Origin: Coriolopsis trogii
Lineage: Eukaryota; Basidiomycota; Agaricomycetes; Polyporales; Polyporaceae
Direction of reading: 5' to 3'
NCBI GenBank assembly: GCA_020543525.1
Contig: JAHYIO010000036.1
Coordinates: 1,798,001 to 1,862,000 of the forward strand
DNA: 64,000 bases
This document shows, piece by piece, positions 1 through 12,640 of the stretch (positions are counted from its first letter, which is position 1; every line of letters begins with the position of its first letter). The translations under genes were made by a program, and so were the position numbers. The notes below the pieces were generated by a model. It was not told the origin of the DNA, did no database searches, and saw only the letters and a list, made by a program, of their open reading frames with translations.

Positions 1-320
1 GGAGCACATAACATCTCTGAACGGCGATGGCGGTTCGAACTCTACTGCGAGGGTGTCCTCGGAAGATGGATCGAGATAGGCGAGCAATGCGTGCGAGGCT
101 TCCCTGCACACACCACAACACATATCTGTCAGAGAAGCCGTAGAGTAGAGGCAAACGATGGCGAGAAGCGCATTCACCATATACGTCCAGCGATTCCATA
201 AGTCTTGATGGCACCTACTTGCGCGGTGGAATCGAACCGGGTGTCCGCGTCCGTAGTCGAACTCGCCAACGGATGTATGTCTAGACCTAACGGAAAATTT
301 GGATCGTTGTTGGAGGACAT
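1..320 (-). CDS. N-terminal part of an unidentified gene running off the left edge
   Basis: On the minus strand an ATG at 320 opens a 34-codon exon (320-219) beginning MSSNNDPNFPLGLDI and ending DTRFDSTAQ. A GTAGGT donor follows at 218. A TGCAG acceptor at 108-104 gives a second open exon from 103 to the window edge. Two frames are open in that second exon: the one in phase with exon 1, and another reading EASHALLAYLDPSSEDTLAV that looks more protein-like but needs a different splice. The second exon is therefore unresolved. The gene is divergent from the hydrolase starting at 594, leaving a 273 bp shared promoter. I do not recognise the product. Confidence 0.4.
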
Positions 321-593
321 TTGAACCCACTGGCCAGGGCGTTATAAGTGGAGGTGGTGTTCTGTGTCAAGAGAGGGGCCAAGCAAGGTCAGACGAGCGA
401 ATGCAATCGTCGGAGTCTGACGGTATCGAGATAAAACGACAAACAATTGGCGCCCAATCTAATCTCCATGTACAGTGGACGGTCAGCGCTTCCAGCTTGA
501 ACGTGCACGTCCATTATCTGAACTTACTCAACCCCGATCCTAGATACACGTCGATCTATAGTATTAGCCTTTTGGTTGTGAACTTGGCGCTAT

Positions 594-1510
594 ATGTCAC
601 ACGATAGATCACCTCGCACTGTTTGTCATGACACTGTAGAACTGGCTACAGGCACCAAGCTTGAGTACATCCTCAATCAACCATCGTTGGATGTGTCCTC
701 CGGCAACCCTAGAAATCGTGGCACGTCCACGAAGCTGGCTGTATGTCTACATCCATGGTCCTGGCTAGGAGGACGCATGAACGATCCGTGAGCTTTCATG
801 ACTTCGCGCTAGGTATTGCCTGAAATGTGGTGATATTGACGCCGTTTGTCCAAGGGTGCTGCAATTGCTCACGGAACCTCTCCTAGAACAAGGCTACGAC
901 GTCATCCGCTACAACTCGCGAGGAGTAGGCAAGTCGTCCGGGTGGGCGTCTTTTACCGGCAACCGGGAGGCAGAAGATCTCAAGGAGCTCGTGCAATGGG
1001 CTCGATCCATGAGACAGGACTTGACGTCGGTTGTCATAGCCGTAGGTCACTCGTCTTCACGTTCCATATACGTTCCCAGCTCACACTGCTGCTGAGGCGT
1101 AGGGGTACTCGTATGGCTCACTCATTGCATCTTTGCACCCCATCCTCGACGACATCCAGACATCGCACATCCTCCTATCGTATCCGATAAGTCCTCGACA
1201 TTGGTTGACTGCCTTCCAAGGATCCCGGTACACAAGCGCACTACAAAGCCTCATCAGCAACCCTAGGTCAAACGTCCTCATCGTGTATGGTGACAAGGAT
1301 GACTTCACGTCAGCCTCCGCATACGACGCATGGGTCGCTACTGTTCAGCAGACGTCAGCCGGCGCCTCAGCCGGCGCCGACGCCAACGCCGACGGAGTTG
1401 ATAGTCGAGGAAAGCTTGAAATTGTGAAGATCGAGGGTGCATCACACTTTTGGCGAGAGGAGGACGCGGTGCGACGGCTGCTTGAGGTCCTGCGAGCGTG
1501 GTTACCGTGA
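594..1510 (+). CDS. alpha/beta hydrolase (small S9/S33-like serine hydrolase)
   Basis: Three exons, 594-787, 855-1041 and 1103-1510, join in frame to about 262 residues. The introns are GTGAGC...AAG and GTAGGT...TAG. The fold markers are in order: an HPWSWLGG oxyanion-side loop, YNSRGVGKS, the nucleophile elbow GYSYGS assembled across the second intron, YGDKDDF carrying the acid, and GASHFW carrying the histidine. This is the order seen in small cytosolic alpha/beta hydrolases related to serine aminopeptidases; the substrate cannot be told. No signal peptide is visible. A 12 bp tandem repeat at 1355-1378 encodes an Ala/Gly/Asp low-complexity insert just before the last strand. The gene is convergent with the membrane protein gene that ends at 2096. 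Confidence 0.78.
1355..1378 (+). repeat. perfect 12 bp tandem repeat inside the hydrolase gene
   Basis: The word tcagccggcgcc occurs twice without a gap and codes SAGASAGA. The following codons continue an Ala-Asp-Asn rich stretch. It lies in a surface loop between the acid and histidine motifs, so replication slippage would keep the frame. Confidence 0.8.
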
Positions 1511-2095
1511 CATCATCGCCTGCTAGCCTCTCACCCAATTTCATCGACTCCACTGTAATTATTGCGAGCGCAGCATGTAGGCATGGCCACCGTTTTCTAT
1601 GCATACACAGCCTACGGTGCGGCTACAATTCAATGACGCACTGCCGCATTGGCGAGCGATCCTCGCGAGCCTCTCGCGAGTCGCAGCACATTCTGCAGCG
1701 TCACTGTACTTGACACGCGCTTGTACTGGAGGGCCGATATGTATTGGATCAAGTACCGGCATTTGGGAGCTGTTTGGTCAGACTCCTCGGAGAATTTCGT
1801 TCGACGGATCACGCACAGTGAACTGGTAAATGCGCAAAATAATAAAATAAGTTAACCGGAACCGTAAAGACAGAATGACCCGTGAGGGTCTGCTACTAGA
1901 AAGAAAGAGGAGCGAATGTAGTAGCTCTGCAAATATCAGTAAAGGAGGGCGGACATTCATACAACATCGAGCGCACAAAGGCGGCGCCATCAATTCCCCA
2001 TGGAAAGGGTCGTCATCGTCCACCTCCCTACACGGCCCGACCCCAGCGTCGAGAGATGAGATCAGAGGCGGTTCGTCACGTTTCGACGCAAAGCC
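1511..2095. other. intergenic, convergent gene ends
   Basis: About 585 bp between two convergent genes. It should hold both 3' UTRs. Short frames on both strands have no family resemblance. I see no RNA gene. Confidence 0.5.
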
Positions 2096-3357
2096 TTAGA
2101 CGTCCTCGTGCGCGAGGTCGTGCTTGGACGCGAACGTCATCGAGCCGTTGAGCGTGCCATCGGTGCCGTGCGAGTTGGCGAGCGTCGAAAGCTGGAAGGA
2201 CGAGTCCTGGCCAGGGCGTGTGCGGAACTTCATGCTCACTTCGCCCGTGCGCGGCGTGTTCTCGTACGTCTTCGATGTCACCGCACGGCCCATCGCCACC
2301 CGGAGAATGATAACCTCGGGCGAGATGCACTGTTAAAAGATGGTTAGAACGCGTTAGGTGATGTTTGGAAGCGAGGGAGGAGACGTGACGCACCATGACC
2401 TGGCTGAGGACGGGCAGGATGAGGTTCTGCACGTTCGAGTTGCGTGCGTAGGTGATGATGAAGATGAGGCCCACGACGGCGTACGGCACGGCGGACTCGA
2501 TAAGCATGGACGCAATCGACATGTACGTCTTGGCGTGCTCGCGACCGACGGCGCGCTTCGCACGTTCGCTCATGAAGAAGAGACGGCCAACGAGGAGGAG
2601 CGTGAGGAGGACGTTAAGGGCGATCGAGATCGAGAAGTATGGCAGAGAGAACTGGACAGTCGTCTGAGTCCACAAGGAAGCGTCAGGGCGTGAAGCCTGG
2701 AAGAGAGTCAAAATAGACATGGCTATAGAAGCAACGTCAGCGATGTTCCACTTCACTAAGCAATAGACCCAGGAAAACCTACCTGTCGATCCGAGGAAGA
2801 CAAGCAGAGGGAAAACAATGATCCACACGGTGTTCCACACAACGTAGCAACGCCAGAGCTGCATAAAGGATTATGAAAAGACCTCGCAGAAGACCGCGAC
2901 TGAAGGCGACTCACGAGCAGACCGTCTGCAAAGAAGTTGGCGATGATATACGCTGCGTTCCCGGCGGTGTTGACGCCGATGCCATAGTTCGTAATGTACC
3001 ATGCCATGGGGCCGCCAGGGAAGGCGCGGTCGTCGATGAACGCAAGCTGAATCATCCGAGTATTACACGCGAGGTTGACAGTGCCCATCGCGAACATGAC
3101 CCAGATGAATGCGACGAGGAACCAGCTGTTCAACGACGCCTGCTTGGAGCCGCGGGGCCAGATGTGGTACAGGCATTCCGCGAAGACCGCGATGTGAATA
3201 CCTGAGGAAGAGGAAAGGAAGTCATTTCCGGGCCCAAAGCGATTGGGATGCGTAGAAGGAACGTACCATAGGCAACACCACCAAGGACAGCACCGACCAG
3301 ATTGGATTGCTCAAGCCACAAATCGGCGGAGGTCTCACCAAGGGGGGCGTAAGACAT
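2096..3357 (-). CDS. seven-helix integral membrane protein, Agaricomycete family (copy 1)
   Basis: Five exons (3357-3267, 3201-2915, 2858-2783, 2722-2394, 2329-2096) join to 338 residues. All introns have GT...AG ends (donors GTACGT, GTGAGT, GTAGGT and GTGCGT). Hydrophobic segments are spread over the first ~260 residues: LVGAVLGGVAYGIHIAVFA, FLVAFIWVMFAMGTVNLAC, a segment around AAYIIANFFADGL, VWIIVFPLLVFLG, FSISIALNVLLTLLLVGRLF, a segment in YAVVGLIFIITY and one in LILPVLSQVM. The C-terminal tail of about 80 residues is soluble and Ser/Thr-rich. The start was chosen at MSYAPLGE because the second copy at 26503 starts the same way. Proteins of this type are common in Agaricomycetes and have no assigned function; I name no domain. 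The duplicate has the same intron positions and nearly the same exon sizes. Confidence 0.85.
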
Positions 3358-5562
3358 GGCGACGGACTGGAAATGCCTGTACACGAAAGAACGAAGAAGC
3401 GTGTCGACGGAAGGGGTCGAGCGAGATGTGATCTTCTGAGGGCCAAGTAGTTATACACGTAGGAGTGCCGTTAGTACTAATTTACCAAGAATGCGATTTT
3501 GGCCCCATCAGTCCCGCATTCTGACCACAGGATGCTAATCTGTCTACCAAAATATTTCCAAAGCGGCGATTTTGCAAATGCTTTGGTAACATTGGCTAGA
3601 AATTTCCATCCGTTCCAACAAGCGCCGGACAGCATCACACAATCCACCAATGGTGACGTGGCATCGTCAGCATTTCTCACAGGCTGTATGGGCATCCTCG
3701 TCCTCACCCAGGCTTGCTCGTGCATCATCGGCGGTCCCGTCATTTTTTATGGACAGCAAAATATGTATTGCAACAGCTCATCAATATTTAGGAATACCAC
3801 AACCGTACTCTATGATACAGTTACATGAACAGAACAGAACAAACAAATGGCTCTTGTATTGGACATCTGTACTGCATGCAACAAGAGAACTGGAAAGAGA
3901 GATTCATTGAACTGACTACAGAACACATATAAGAAAGCACTCACAGACGTGAACCTCAGAGGACAGGGGACTTGGTCAGAAGACGGGTTTCAAGAGCACA
4001 ACAGAGGCTCAGGAAGGTGGAGAAACGGGCGAAAGAACAAGAGGGTGAGGTGGACAGTTTGGGGGCTTTTTATGGGGAATTCGTATCGTGGGAAGCCGAA
4101 AAGTCCCGGAACAGGACCACCGATGGCATGACATCAGCTCTCTCCCGGCCGGACCCTCCGACTTGTTATCGGAGATCTTACCCAAGCATAAGCGAGGATT
4201 GGCGACGCAGCGCCGGTCGCCTACACCTGCCGGGGCGTCTGGGCCGAATAATTCCAAAGTGCCCGATGGAAACATTTTGGAATCCTCGGCTGGTGGAAAT
4301 GTACCAAAATGCCCGTTGGCCGTGTAGGTTAGGCATGCTGATCAGCGAACAGCCTTGACGATTTGATCGCGCCCGAGGATGGAGCTTTAGCACGCTAAAC
4401 GAACAGATTCGGCAAAGCGTATCGGCGGAGGATAAGCGGTCCGAAATGTATGCTCCCAGGGAGAGCGTGGTCTCAGCGCGACGAGCTCCGGTGATGAGGT
4501 GCTTTACACTGCATGACTGCCAGATCACCGTGACGTCCCTTCCGGTCAGGACATATAATGGGCTTAGACCGGACAACGACCGGATCCACGGACTGCCATA
4601 TAGGCGGGCGAGATGGTCCTAGGATATGTAATCGCATGTGAGGATTGGCGAACACAGGAGGCCATCAACGATAGGTGATGCCAGCAGTCATCCGCATCAT
4701 GCGGGCGGGCGCAAGGGGGACAGTCAACCAAGGGTGTATCAGGGCTGATGCATCAACCTGCACGGACCAGAGCCCGAGCAGTCGCAAAGCGGGCTATTGA
4801 GTAAACCATGATACTTTGTCACAGGCTCGCCATCAACTGACCATGAAGGGAAGAGTTTGCTCACAAGCTATCGGGACCATCATTACGCCAATTCAGCATA
4901 CGTAGAGATGACAGCGCAGTTCGTCCTATCATCATTCCAGCAAGTGCGGCTTCTGTGCCTGAAGTTTTGTAGGCTTTTATCCGGAAAGCACGGTGGAAGG
5001 AAGAACTCGGAGTCAATCCAAATACATTGTCAGACTCAGAGTTCGAGACAGCTCTCCCACGCTCCCACAATCCACGAGCGCGGCGCTCAAACACTACGCA
5101 TACTGCGGCGCCAACCACTTTCCCAGTCTGCAGAATCGGCCTCTCGACGGCAGCAGACTCATGACTTTCTCAGGCGTCGGGATTCACAGCAAGATTGGAA
5201 GATTGACAAACTTACGAGCTGAAGGACATTGTGTCTGGAGCCCAGTTCCTGGGTCGAGTCCCCAGCAGAAGGTCGCCGCTGGTCTTGCACAGCCCCTCGC
5301 AAGCCCCTCATTCCGACAATGCGTGAGCAGCGAGCGGCTTCTCATCTTCTCTGCATTCCGAGTCGTTGGTCGCAATTCTAGTGATGCGAAGCGAAGCCTG
5401 TGTGAACGATCACCATGATGAGCCCATCACCATCGAGCGCACAGTTATCTCTCCAGAACAGAGTCAGTCGAAGTGCTGCTACTGTTGCTCACATCTCTTC
5501 CAAGTGTTATCCTCGAAATCCTCCGCTGCTCAAATTGTCCTGCTGTAACTGAACAGCCCACC
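3358..5562. other. 2.2 kb without a recognisable gene
   Basis: Several short frames exist (for example 3499-3828 and 4993-5418 on the plus strand), but none shows splice-compatible extension or a family motif, and frames overlap on both strands. The part nearest 5562 must carry the promoter of the S33 hydrolase. No transposon terminal repeats or tRNA were found by eye. Confidence 0.4.
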
Positions 5563-6635
5563 ATGGCCGAAGGAACAGTCGAGTATACCATCGACGGAGT
5601 CGATGTGCCCGTCAAGACTTGGTACAAGGTCTTCGGCGACCTCAAGTCGGGCAAACGGCCCCTCGTCGCCCTCCACGGCGGCCCAGGTGTCGTGCATAAC
5701 TACATGCTTGCGCTTGCGGACCTTGTTGGCACGCACGGCGTCCCCGTCGTCGTCTACGACCAGCTCGGGAACGGCAACTCGACGCATCTACCCGAGAGGA
5801 TGGGCGACACCGCGTTCTGGACCGAGACGCTCTTCATCAAGCAGCTTACTCACCTCCTCGCGCATTTGGGCATCGCGGATGACTTTGACTTGCTCGGCCA
5901 TTCGTGGGGAGGCATGCTCGCTGCTCGCTTTGCCACCTCCCAGCCGAAGGGTTTGAAGCACCTCATCCTCTCGGACTCGCCTGCGAGCATGAAGCTCTGG
6001 GTCGAGGCGGCGAACAAGCTCCGTGCGCAGCTCCCGCCCAATGTCCAGGTGCGTCATGCTTGTTATCATATATTGGATGCCATGCCAGTATAGTGAGCGC
6101 AGTACTCAACCGGCGCACTTTCGCCATGACTTCCAGGCTACCTTGGACAAGCACGAGGCTGCCGGCACGACCGAATCGGAGGAATACCACGGAGCAGTCA
6201 TGCAGTTCTACGCACGTCACCTGTGCAGGCTGAACCCCATGCCGCAGGACGTTCAAGACGTGTTCGGCTGGCTGCAGAAAGACCCGACTGTCTACCTTAC
6301 CATGTCAGTCGTCACATCTATACAGAAATCACGAGAGGCAACTTTATACTGACTGATGCATATGGATGTATCTTAGGAATGGGCCCTCGGAGTTTCATAT
6401 CACCGGGTCGCTGAAGGAGTGGTCGATTGTTGATGACCTAGACAAGATCACTGTCCCCACTTTGCTCCTGAACGGCAAGTACGATGAGGCGCAGGACAGC
6501 GTCGTCCTCCCATACTTCCGCGCCCTCAAGAAGGTCAAGTGGTACACCTTCGCAGAGTCGAGCCATATGCCGCAGTACGAAGAGAGGGAGAAGTACGTTC
6601 AGATCGTCGGCGACTTCATCACATTCGATCAGTAG
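5563..6635 (+). CDS. proline iminopeptidase-like alpha/beta hydrolase, peptidase family S33 (copy 1)
   Basis: Exons 5563-6048, 6137-6303 and 6377-6635 join to 303 residues. The start codon has a good context (cacc ATG g). Family hallmarks are present: HGGPG at residues 38-42, YDQLGNGNS, the nucleophile elbow GHSWGG at 112-117 (Ser114), NGKYD with the acid, and ESSHMPQYEERE with the histidine. S33 members of this type remove N-terminal proline or other residues from peptides, or hydrolyse amino acid amides. The exact substrate cannot be read from sequence. There is no signal peptide; a longer frame upstream starts only with GTG, so a cytosolic enzyme is likely. A secreted paralogue lies at 19721-20762. 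Confidence 0.88.
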
Positions 6636-6885
6636 AATCTCGTTGTAGCGTAAGAAGCATGTCAATGTCTGTATCAGTGCGAGTCAGTCAGGTAGACGGT
6701 AGCGTGCAGTCGTGTGCCATCCTCCACACAGACTACGGTCAGAGATGTCCTGATCCGCATACATTGATGATTAACACTAGACCAGGTGCGCGGTGCGCGG
6801 TGGTACGAGAGCGGAGCGATAGCGACCAAGAACAACAGCAAGACTAATGCTACACGATTTACGCCTTCACCGACATAACTGACCC

Positions 6886-9800
6886 CTATGAAGCAGCCGG
6901 CGTCGCAAACCCGCCGCGGCCTCGACCGCGCCCTCTCGGGGAACCACGATCAATGCCAGCTCCACGCCCCGGGAATGGTGCGAACCCGCGTCCACCGCGG
7001 AAACCACCCCGGCCTGGGAATGGAGGCCCTCCTCTTCCCCTAGGCGGCGGTGTTGCATGCTGTCCGTTCGGTGCCTGTGCTTGCCCATTGACAGAGCCAT
7101 TCTCGGCTGGAACCGAAGGGGTAGGCTTGTTCACCGGGGGCTGGCCTCCCCGCACGAACCCGCGACCACGGTTGGGGTTCGTCATGATGTGCACAGGCCC
7201 GCCGCGACCCATGCCATTGTGATGGGCGCTGCTTTGTCTATAGAGTCATCAGTATATCACAGGACTCGGACAGATAGGTACGGGCGACTCACGGGGTAGC
7301 AGCAGGACGGAACCCTGCGACTGGCTGCATGCCATGACCCGGATGAACTGTCGGATGAGGTCCGAAGCGAGGCTTGAAGGGAGTTCTCGGCTGCTGATGC
7401 GTGGGCGATTTCGGATTGGTAGATGCGAGGAACTGAGGGTTGGTCAGGTTGAGGCACGACCAGAACTCAACACTTGATCCCCGATACTGCGAACAACTGA
7501 AGGTGCCATCAGCGCACGAACGTAAGATAACTGCCCTGATCATACCGATCTCCAAGCGTTGTGCCGGACATGAAAGGTGCATCCCACACCACATCCATGG
7601 ACTTGGCGTTCATCCCGATAACGACACCCTTGAATGACAGGGGAACACCACCGGAGTCTTGTACCATCGTGACCCTATCGCCTAGCGCGAAATGCTGATT
7701 CTGGAGACGATACACTGCGTGCGAAGGTTTGAGAACAGCCTGGCGGGGAATGCCTTTCACTATCGCCTTCTTGAATCCACCTGGTTGTTTGTTCGCGGTG
7801 AGGTCGTCCGCCAGCGCTTCGATCTCCTTGACAGTTTCCTGTGTAACAGCTGAGATTTGTGTACGTTACGAACGGGTATCAGGCTCTCTGACCTTGCCAA
7901 GCTGGTCGCAGAACAGAGACACTGGCTCAAAGTCCCGCACGCCCTTGGTATTGAGCCATGCCTTAACCTCTTTGACCTTGGCGTCGGAGCCCTCTCCGAA
8001 AACATCAGTGGCCTTGATCATAGCTATTGCAAGAGTCAATAGAAGGTCTCTTTTATAAACGCCGCTGACTTACCATCGCCGCCGCGATCAAGCACTCTGA
8101 AAACTTCAGGATACTTCTCCTGCAGTACAAATATTCAATGCTGGAATGCAGTACGGACCGTCAGCGGGACGAACCTTATACTCGTGAATGAGGTTCACGG
8201 CCTTTTCGCTGAACTCCCAATACCGTCCGTCCTTCTTCGAGTACTCGATGACCTTCAGGCTCTTCGCTTCGAACTTGAGGCTGAGCCCGAGATTGTTCTT
8301 GGTGCCATCGGAGCCCAAGACCATGAAGCTCGACGTGATCTTAGAGAGCGCCCTGGTGGAAATACCGAGCATATCCGCGACCTTGAAGGAAGGGAAATAC
8401 TTGTTCTGCATGCGGTTTGCCACCACCGCCTTGAACTTCTCATTCTCTGTCTTTTCCGAAGGGAAGAACTGTGCGATTTATTCAGTCGAATACATCGCAA
8501 AACGTACGCGGACGACTCACAGCAAGGATGACCGAGAGAGTATCTTCAGCTGTCGCGGACACCTGCGCAGCAACGCCATATGCGTGTTCCCCAAGGAAGA
8601 AGACCTTGCTGCCTTCGGGAAACTCTTCAGAAAGCGGCGGCGCCTCCTTCTCAACGAACCTGGGATCCTCGGAACTGACAGCAGTTACAGCCATTTGGAC
8701 AGCCAACTCTTGTTCCTTCTCGGGTCCTTCGTAGTCCTTGACAAAAGCGCCAGTGTCCAATCGTTTCAAACCTGCAGATGCGTAGCGTGAGTGACCCTGA
8801 AGTAGTAACGTGTAACACTCAAGACTTACCTTTGAGTGGTCGAACATGAAGAAGCACGTCGATGGTGCCGGTAATGACACCGCACCTTTTCGAGTAGTAA
8901 CTCTCGATCTTCTCCGCCTTTGCCTTCCAGAGCCCCAGCCCCTGCGGCGTATGAGGGTTCGAGATGACCTTCTCAGGCGAGCCAGGTGTGACCGAGATCT
9001 TCTCGTACTTGAACAGCGAGTCCGAGACGGCGTGCACGAGACCCTCCTGCAAGAACGGCCAACCCAAGAATGCCCGCTGGCCAATCAGCTCCTGCGCGAT
9101 GTCCTCGACCTTTCGATTCTCATGCACATTCGAGATGTGGACGACCATCGACTTGTTTCTGCTCTCCGATCCGTGAACGTTGACGCCGTGATGTCCGAGG
9201 GTTGCAGTATGGGGGAGGGTCTGCAACGATGGGAAGCCTGCGAGTGCGTCTGCACCGATGCGGACGCCGTCGCATAGCCCTTCGACGAGATGGAGCCCGT
9301 CGAGGGTGGGCAAGTCGAAAGGTTCCATGATGCAATAGCAGCGATAGAGGGTGGGGAAGAAGCCAGGGAGCGATGACGGATAGACGGTGGGCTCCCCAGG
9401 GTTATAGGTGAACTTGGTGCTGGTGCCAAACGCGTTGCGACGCTTCTCCCCCTCAGTCAAATGTGCCTCGCGTGCTGAAAGCGCACAGTTAGTGCATATA
9501 ACATATAGGCTGAAGCGTAGTACGTACGAGCCATGGCTTTCAAAAGCCGCTTTTCGTCGATGAAGGGAATCTTCACGATAGCTTCCCAGTCTTGCTTCTT
9601 CCCATTCAAATCTTGTTCAAACTCGGTGGGATAAAAGTCCAAAATGGGGGAGTTCGGGTCGGTCATGAGTTCCTGTAGACATGAAGTGAGAGGATTGTCC
9701 AATGCAGATGGGACTTGGCGCTTACCCTGAAGGGTTCAGGTATCAATTCTTTACTGGCAGCCGGTAGTACCCCCATGAGCTGCTCAAATGGCCTGAAAGG

Positions 9801-12254
9801 GCGGCCGAGGTCGAAGTTGAATGACATCTTGTCGACGCCCTTCAGATCTGTCAGAAGTTGTGAGCCGCGGATGTCTCACTGGAAGGACAATGCAGAACAA
9901 ACCGGATATGCGCGGAGCGTAGTGGTAGTTGTAGAACCAACTCCAGGAGGCGACACCGCTATAGTAGTAGTGCATGACCCACTGCAAGCCCTCAACATAA
10001 CGGTAGACGAGATCGCCCATCTCCTTCGGATCGTCGTACGAAAACTCTAGCTTGCCCTGTTCAACGTACTTTTGAGCGCTCATAACATACTCCAATGTCA
10101 AGGTCACGTACCTTGTAATAATTCCTCTTCCACTCGTCCATCTTCTCCTTGACAGATGACTCATAACGCGCATCGAAGTCACCCTCCTTGTCATCATCCA
10201 TGACCTTCGCCTTATCGTACTTGCTTAGCACGCGATCCACGGCCGCACGTGACTCTTCATCCTCCTCGTCATCGTCCTCCCACTCATCTTCGTCTTCTTC
10301 GTCTTCCGCTTTCTTCCCATTCTGCTCGTCCGGCAGCGGCTCTTCCAGTTCGCCTGGGAAACGCCACGTGACGAGGTTCCTGTCTTCATCGTCGTACTCA
10401 TCCCATGCAACCGACAAATGCAACTCGTCCGCAAGACGGCTGATAAACTGCCTATCCCGTGCAGGAAAATCATTCACCATCGCGAGTGGAGGCTGACCCG
10501 CATGCTGCGCAGGCGACAACTTCCGCCTCTCAAGTACGAACGCCTTCACCTCATCGAATATCTTCCGTTGGGACGTCGTCAATACTGCGAATCCGATGCA
10601 TCAGTTCGCAACGGGGGTCGAACGAAGGGACGAATGCAAGGTCATACCAAGTTTCGATCTCTTGCGAGCCAACTCCATCTCCTTCACCTGCTTCGCTTGC
10701 TTCCCCTTGTACCAGTTGAGGTCCGCGTATTCCTTCTCAAAGACTTCTCTCTCCCATTCTGCCATCTCGTCCAAGATCACCTGCAACCTCTTCGTGTTGA
10801 TAGTACCACTCTCGTTCACGTACCCATCTGTGAAACAGTCAGCTCAATGTAACTATCACACAGCCCGAGATTTCATGACTGACCAAGCGACGGCAACACC
10901 TTCTTATACACGTCAAACAATCGCTCCAGGCCATTCTCATGAATATGCAGGTCTGGCAGGTTAGGCAGGAAATCGTTCCCCACAAATACGGCCAACAAGA
11001 TGAAGTCGTCGATCACATGCTCGAGACTGTACTCGAACGGAAGGACTGGCTCGATGTCGTGGAACTCCAGGTCCAAGTACTCGCGCATGAGCGTGAGATG
11101 CAGTAGGTAGAAGTTGATGGAGTCGAGACTATTGAAAGATGAATATGCTTCGTGTTCCCGTATTGGCCAGAGGCTATCTACGTACCTCTTGTTCCCCTTG
11201 CTCTTCGAAGCAGGGCCGAACTTTACTTCCTCTCGCAATAGACAGAAATGAGGGTCATGGCTCAGCAGGCCAAGCATGATGAGATCGGCGTCCAGGCCGT
11301 ACAGACAGTGTCGCACGTTCGGGTCGTATTCCGGCTGAGCCCTCGACAGTCGGATGTACTCCATGATCTTGTGCTCGCCTTCTCCGGGGACGTCGTGTCC
11401 TGACAACACCACCGTGACGTCCCTCCAGTTCGCATCCTCCGAGATCTTCTTGTTCACGAAATACCGCAACTGTTCCGACAGCTTCGCCATGAACTCCGTG
11501 CCTGCAATGCGCACCCAACCATGTGCGGCCCCTCTCGTGAACACCCCGATCGCTCGCACCCTTCGCACAGCAGCCTGGTAGAGGCGGACACGCACCTGGA
11601 GTGATACAGTTGCTGTCAAACGCCTTCGTATCCGGCAGCTTCTCGCCCTTCCTCTCCGCCTTCTCCCGGACCTCCTTCGCCTCCTTGGCCGTCCTGAACC
11701 GACGGCTTCGCTGCTGGTTCATCTTCGCCCGCGGAGCGACGCCGTCTATCGCCATGAAGAATAGCTTCTTGGGCTTGATCTTTCCAAACAAGTGGTCGAC
11801 ATATGCGAAGATGGCGGTGAAGATTTGCTCTTCGGACAGTCGGAAGTGGGCATCTTCGTCATTGGGGTGTGAGCCTGGGAGGAAGTTAGGTCGTCGTACA
11901 TGAGGTCGAGAAGGTATTGTAGCGCACAATTGTGTATGATACCATTGAAGTCGACATATAGGTTATCTGGAGGATGGTGAGCGTTTCACCAGTGCATACG
12001 CAACACCCACATACCGAACTCCGGAATCTTGTTCTCCTGGATTAACTGGGAAGTCAGGGGGTAACGCTCGCTGTATGAATGTGAGATACGGCATCACAGT
12101 CGAGAAGAACGACTCACGAGATGTATCTGAAGAACTGGAGATCGGTTCAGCGTTCGTTCAAGATGTACGCAAGCGTCAGACCAACCTTCGGAATGCCTAT
12201 ATACGCATAGCCACATTAGCGCGACTCGTCTGAATAGAATCACAACACACCCAT
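6886..12254 (-). CDS. XRN1: 5'-3' exoribonuclease 1 (Xrn1/Kem1)
   Basis: Cytoplasmic processive exonuclease that degrades decapped mRNA. The spliced N-terminus reads MGIPKFFRYISERYP followed by [18 protein letters not shown], the Xrn start. Further hallmarks are [36 protein letters not shown] and [17 protein letters not shown] with the metal-binding acidic residues. The region after the catalytic core matches the Xrn1 C-terminal SH3-like and accessory domains. The protein has a very acidic stretch (around 10255-10320) and ends in an RG/RGG-rich tail near 6890-7210. Estimated length is about 1,450 residues. The start is unusual: coding exons of 4, 11 and 17 nt (12254-12251, 12196-12186, 12134-12118) precede a 56 nt exon (12070-12015). 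Many further short introns follow. The full-length Xrn1 size, not the nuclear Rat1/Xrn2 type, supports the assignment. Confidence 0.96.
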
Positions 12255-12640
12255 AGTAAAGGACTAGAAGCACTATAATACAGAGATACGCAGGATGTGG
12301 GAGGTCGTGCTGACCGTCGGGAGTAGAGAGAGTTGAGGAGACGTTGGCCGCGAGGATTCTGACGCCAAACCTCTTAGCCGCCCATGCGATTGGGCAGTAA
12401 TAAGTATCGCTTCCGCAACAACGCTTTCTCTCAAACTACGTCATCCACAATCCTTGCGTGTCGGATGCGATTCAGGTCTCATTGATCCCTCTGTGTTCTC
12501 GCGGATTAGGGCTAGCGCTCATTTATGGACTAGCTATTCAACGTGGAGCATCGAACTCTCATGACATTGATATTTCCCCACCCACGTGCAGACGGTGACA
12601 AACTCCAAGTTGAGTTCAATATTACAACACTATGACATTC
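12255..12640. other. XRN1 promoter and 3' end of the GNAT gene
   Basis: About 390 bp upstream of the XRN1 start and downstream of the GNAT stop, both on the minus strand. No reading frame of interest. Confidence 0.5.

Noticed and set aside
215..262. T-arm-like sequence (ggttcgattcc on the minus strand) suggesting a tRNA
   Set aside because: The bases flanking the loop do not pair as a 5 bp T-stem and no D-arm or anticodon arm can be built; the same bases read as a good exon of the left-edge gene.
3499..3828. 109-codon plus-strand frame as a small gene
   Set aside because: No signal peptide, domain, splice extension or promoter element; overlapping frames on the other strand are equally long.
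5238..5275. Stem-loop ctggg-tcgagtc-cccag resembling a tRNA T-arm
   Set aside because: Position 54 would not be T, and no acceptor stem or anticodon arm is present around it.
5473..5562. Leucine-rich N-terminal extension of S33 copy 1 as a signal peptide
   Set aside because: It would require a GTG start; the first ATG at 5563 has a good start context and gives the normal family N-terminus.
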